From JAGLQA01 sp023135565 (GTDB lineage: Bacteria; Acidobacteriota; Aminicenantia; UBA2199): a stretch of DNA of 31,143 nt. The stretch covers positions 1-31,143 of the forward strand of contig DAOWCY010000069.1 in assembly GCA_030639305.1 (NCBI GenBank), read 5' to 3'. Below are positions 30,528-31,143 of this stretch, piece by piece; positions within the stretch are counted from its first letter, which is position 1, and every line of letters begins with the position of its first letter. The notes below the pieces were generated by a model, which was not told the DNA's origin, searched no databases, and saw only the letters and a program-made list of their open reading frames with translations. The translations under genes were made by a program, and so were the position numbers.

Positions 30528-30581
30528 AAGTTTTGTTCAAACTTTTTCAAAAGTTTGGCCCCCGGCAGGGCCGCCGGAGGC
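30528..30581 (+). repeat. REP-like palindrome F
   Basis: This 54-bp copy with the GTTC variant is preceded by AGCAGCGTGTGAGCGCTTCT, the same upstream extension as copies B and C. It separates the HtrA operon from the partial nuclease gene. Confidence 0.85.
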
Positions 30582-30615
30582 TAAGAGGGTAGATGCGGCG
30601 CATCCACTCTATTTT

Positions 30616-31143
30616 TTAATCAACGCGCCCGACAGCAATAACAAAACTGGTAACCTTTTTCTTTTCCACCTGGTGATACTGCGGTTCGTACTCTTCGCCC
30701 ACCGGCGTTCGGGCATCGAAAATAATCAAGTAGCCCTCATGAGCAGATTCTGTGGCAAGATATTTACCTGCTACCTGTTTAATTCCTTCGTTAAGCGTCC
30801 GGGAGAGATTGCGGCGATTGACTTTGGTTTCGATGATGTATTTCCTGCCCTGATGACTTAATAGGATATCCATTCTTCCCAAGCCGCTGGGCACCTCGTA
30901 GCGCAAATCTCCGGCCCCACCTCTTACAAATTGGTAAAGCCAGGCTGTCAGCAGGAATTGACCGGTTTTTTCATAGGGTTTATCTTTGTTGTAAAGCGCC
31001 CGTACCCCGATCTGCGCAATATACTGCTCGAAATCGAGGAGAATCCTCTCCATATCGAGTTTGCCGTCAGGTAAAGAATGGGAAGTTATCGACAGGTCTT
31101 CCGGCACTTTCGCTTCATGGAAAAAAGTCCGGAGATATCTCTC
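30616..31143 (-). CDS. PD-(D/E)XK nuclease-domain protein, C-terminal part (cut by window edge)
   Basis: The frame is open to the right edge; translation from the edge begins ERYLRTFFHEAKVPEDLSIT, so the apparent GTG start at 31107 is probably internal. The visible 175 residues match the C-terminal nuclease region of the AAA-ATPase_like/PF08011 proteins, like the gene at 12151. The motif YEVPSGLGRMDILLSHQG, then YIIETKV, gives the Asp and Glu-x-Lys of the PD-(D/E)XK core. NEGIKQVAGKYL and GYLIIFDAR are the following helix and strand. Unlike the gene at 12151, this C-terminus is intact. The ATPase part would lie beyond the window. Confidence 0.75.
   Translation of the reverse strand, partial: ERYLRTFFHEAKVPEDLSITSHSLPDGKLDMERILLDFEQYIAQIGVRALYNKDKPYEKTGQFLLTAWLYQFVRGGAGDLRYEVPSGLGRMDILLSHQGRKYIIETKVNRRNLSRTLNEGIKQVAGKYLATESAHEGYLIIFDARTPVGEEYEPQYHQVEKKKVTSFVIAVGRVD

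Noticed and set aside
1..31143. tRNA, rRNA or insertion-sequence transposase genes
   Set aside because: None was seen on reading both strands; small tRNA genes could still be missed without a covariance search.

Overview
The window is about 31 kb of moderate-GC bacterial DNA. Strong Shine-Dalgarno sites and several good sigma70-type promoters (TTGACA/TATAAT, 16-18 bp spacers) argue against Bacteroidetes, although the gene content recalls that phylum: 6-bladed propeller lipoproteins, Cys-rich mini-peptides and WD40/TPR proteins. The mix of TM-anchored Ser/Thr-kinase-like proteins with WD40 and TPR tails, PF09820/PF08011-type ATPases and propeller lipoproteins suggests an uncultivated Acidobacteriota/Aminicenantes-like lineage. 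That assignment is inference only; there is no rRNA or tRNA here.

Layout. (1) 1-250, minus: start of a secreted propeller-like protein, cut by the window edge. (2) 883-4706, plus: two tandem secreted helical paralogues, an ABC-2-type permease joined to a degenerate ABC ATPase (frameshifted at a T-run), and an XRE regulator coupled by an ATGA overlap. (3) 9157-5026, minus: thioredoxin-like lipoprotein, NHL propeller, four consecutive 62-64-aa six-cysteine exported peptides, and a 6-bladed propeller lipoprotein. (4) 9502-11881: remnant of a FabK/nitronate-monooxygenase gene, then an LtaS-like sulfatase on the minus strand. (5) 12151-13707: AAA-like ATPase/PD-(D/E)XK gene with an in-frame amber codon. 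(6) 13893-14684: helical protein of unknown function, followed by hairpins and a minisatellite of 16 units spaced 21-22 bp. (7) 15766-20370: a 1534-aa pseudokinase with 14 WD40-like and 12 TPR repeats. (8) 20689-21672: membrane ferredoxin. (9) 23647-21906, minus: an AAA ATPase coupled to a small putative PD-(D/E)XK nuclease. (10) 25619-23847, minus: membrane glycosyltransferase-like protein. (11) 25880-27631: OLD-like ATPase-TOPRIM nuclease. (12) 27710-30269: ECF sigma factor, small membrane protein and HtrA-like protein lacking catalytic His and Asp, ended by a strong terminator. (13) 30616 to the right edge, minus: C-terminus of a second PD-(D/E)XK protein.

Three themes stand out. First, the peptide operon looks like a counterpart of Bacteroidetes NVEALA-peptide/6-bladed-propeller loci, with a redox-type lipoprotein that could handle the cysteines. 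Its upstream region shares a 16-bp dyad (TACAAC-N4-GTTGTA) with the upstream region of the secreted-paralogue/ABC operon. Second, three multidomain proteins have lost catalytic residues but kept their folds (ABC ATPase, kinase, HtrA), which points to scaffolding or sensing. Third, a REP-like two-hairpin palindrome of about 54 bp recurs at nearly every module boundary in the right half, and a diverged copy appears to lie in frame inside a coding sequence.
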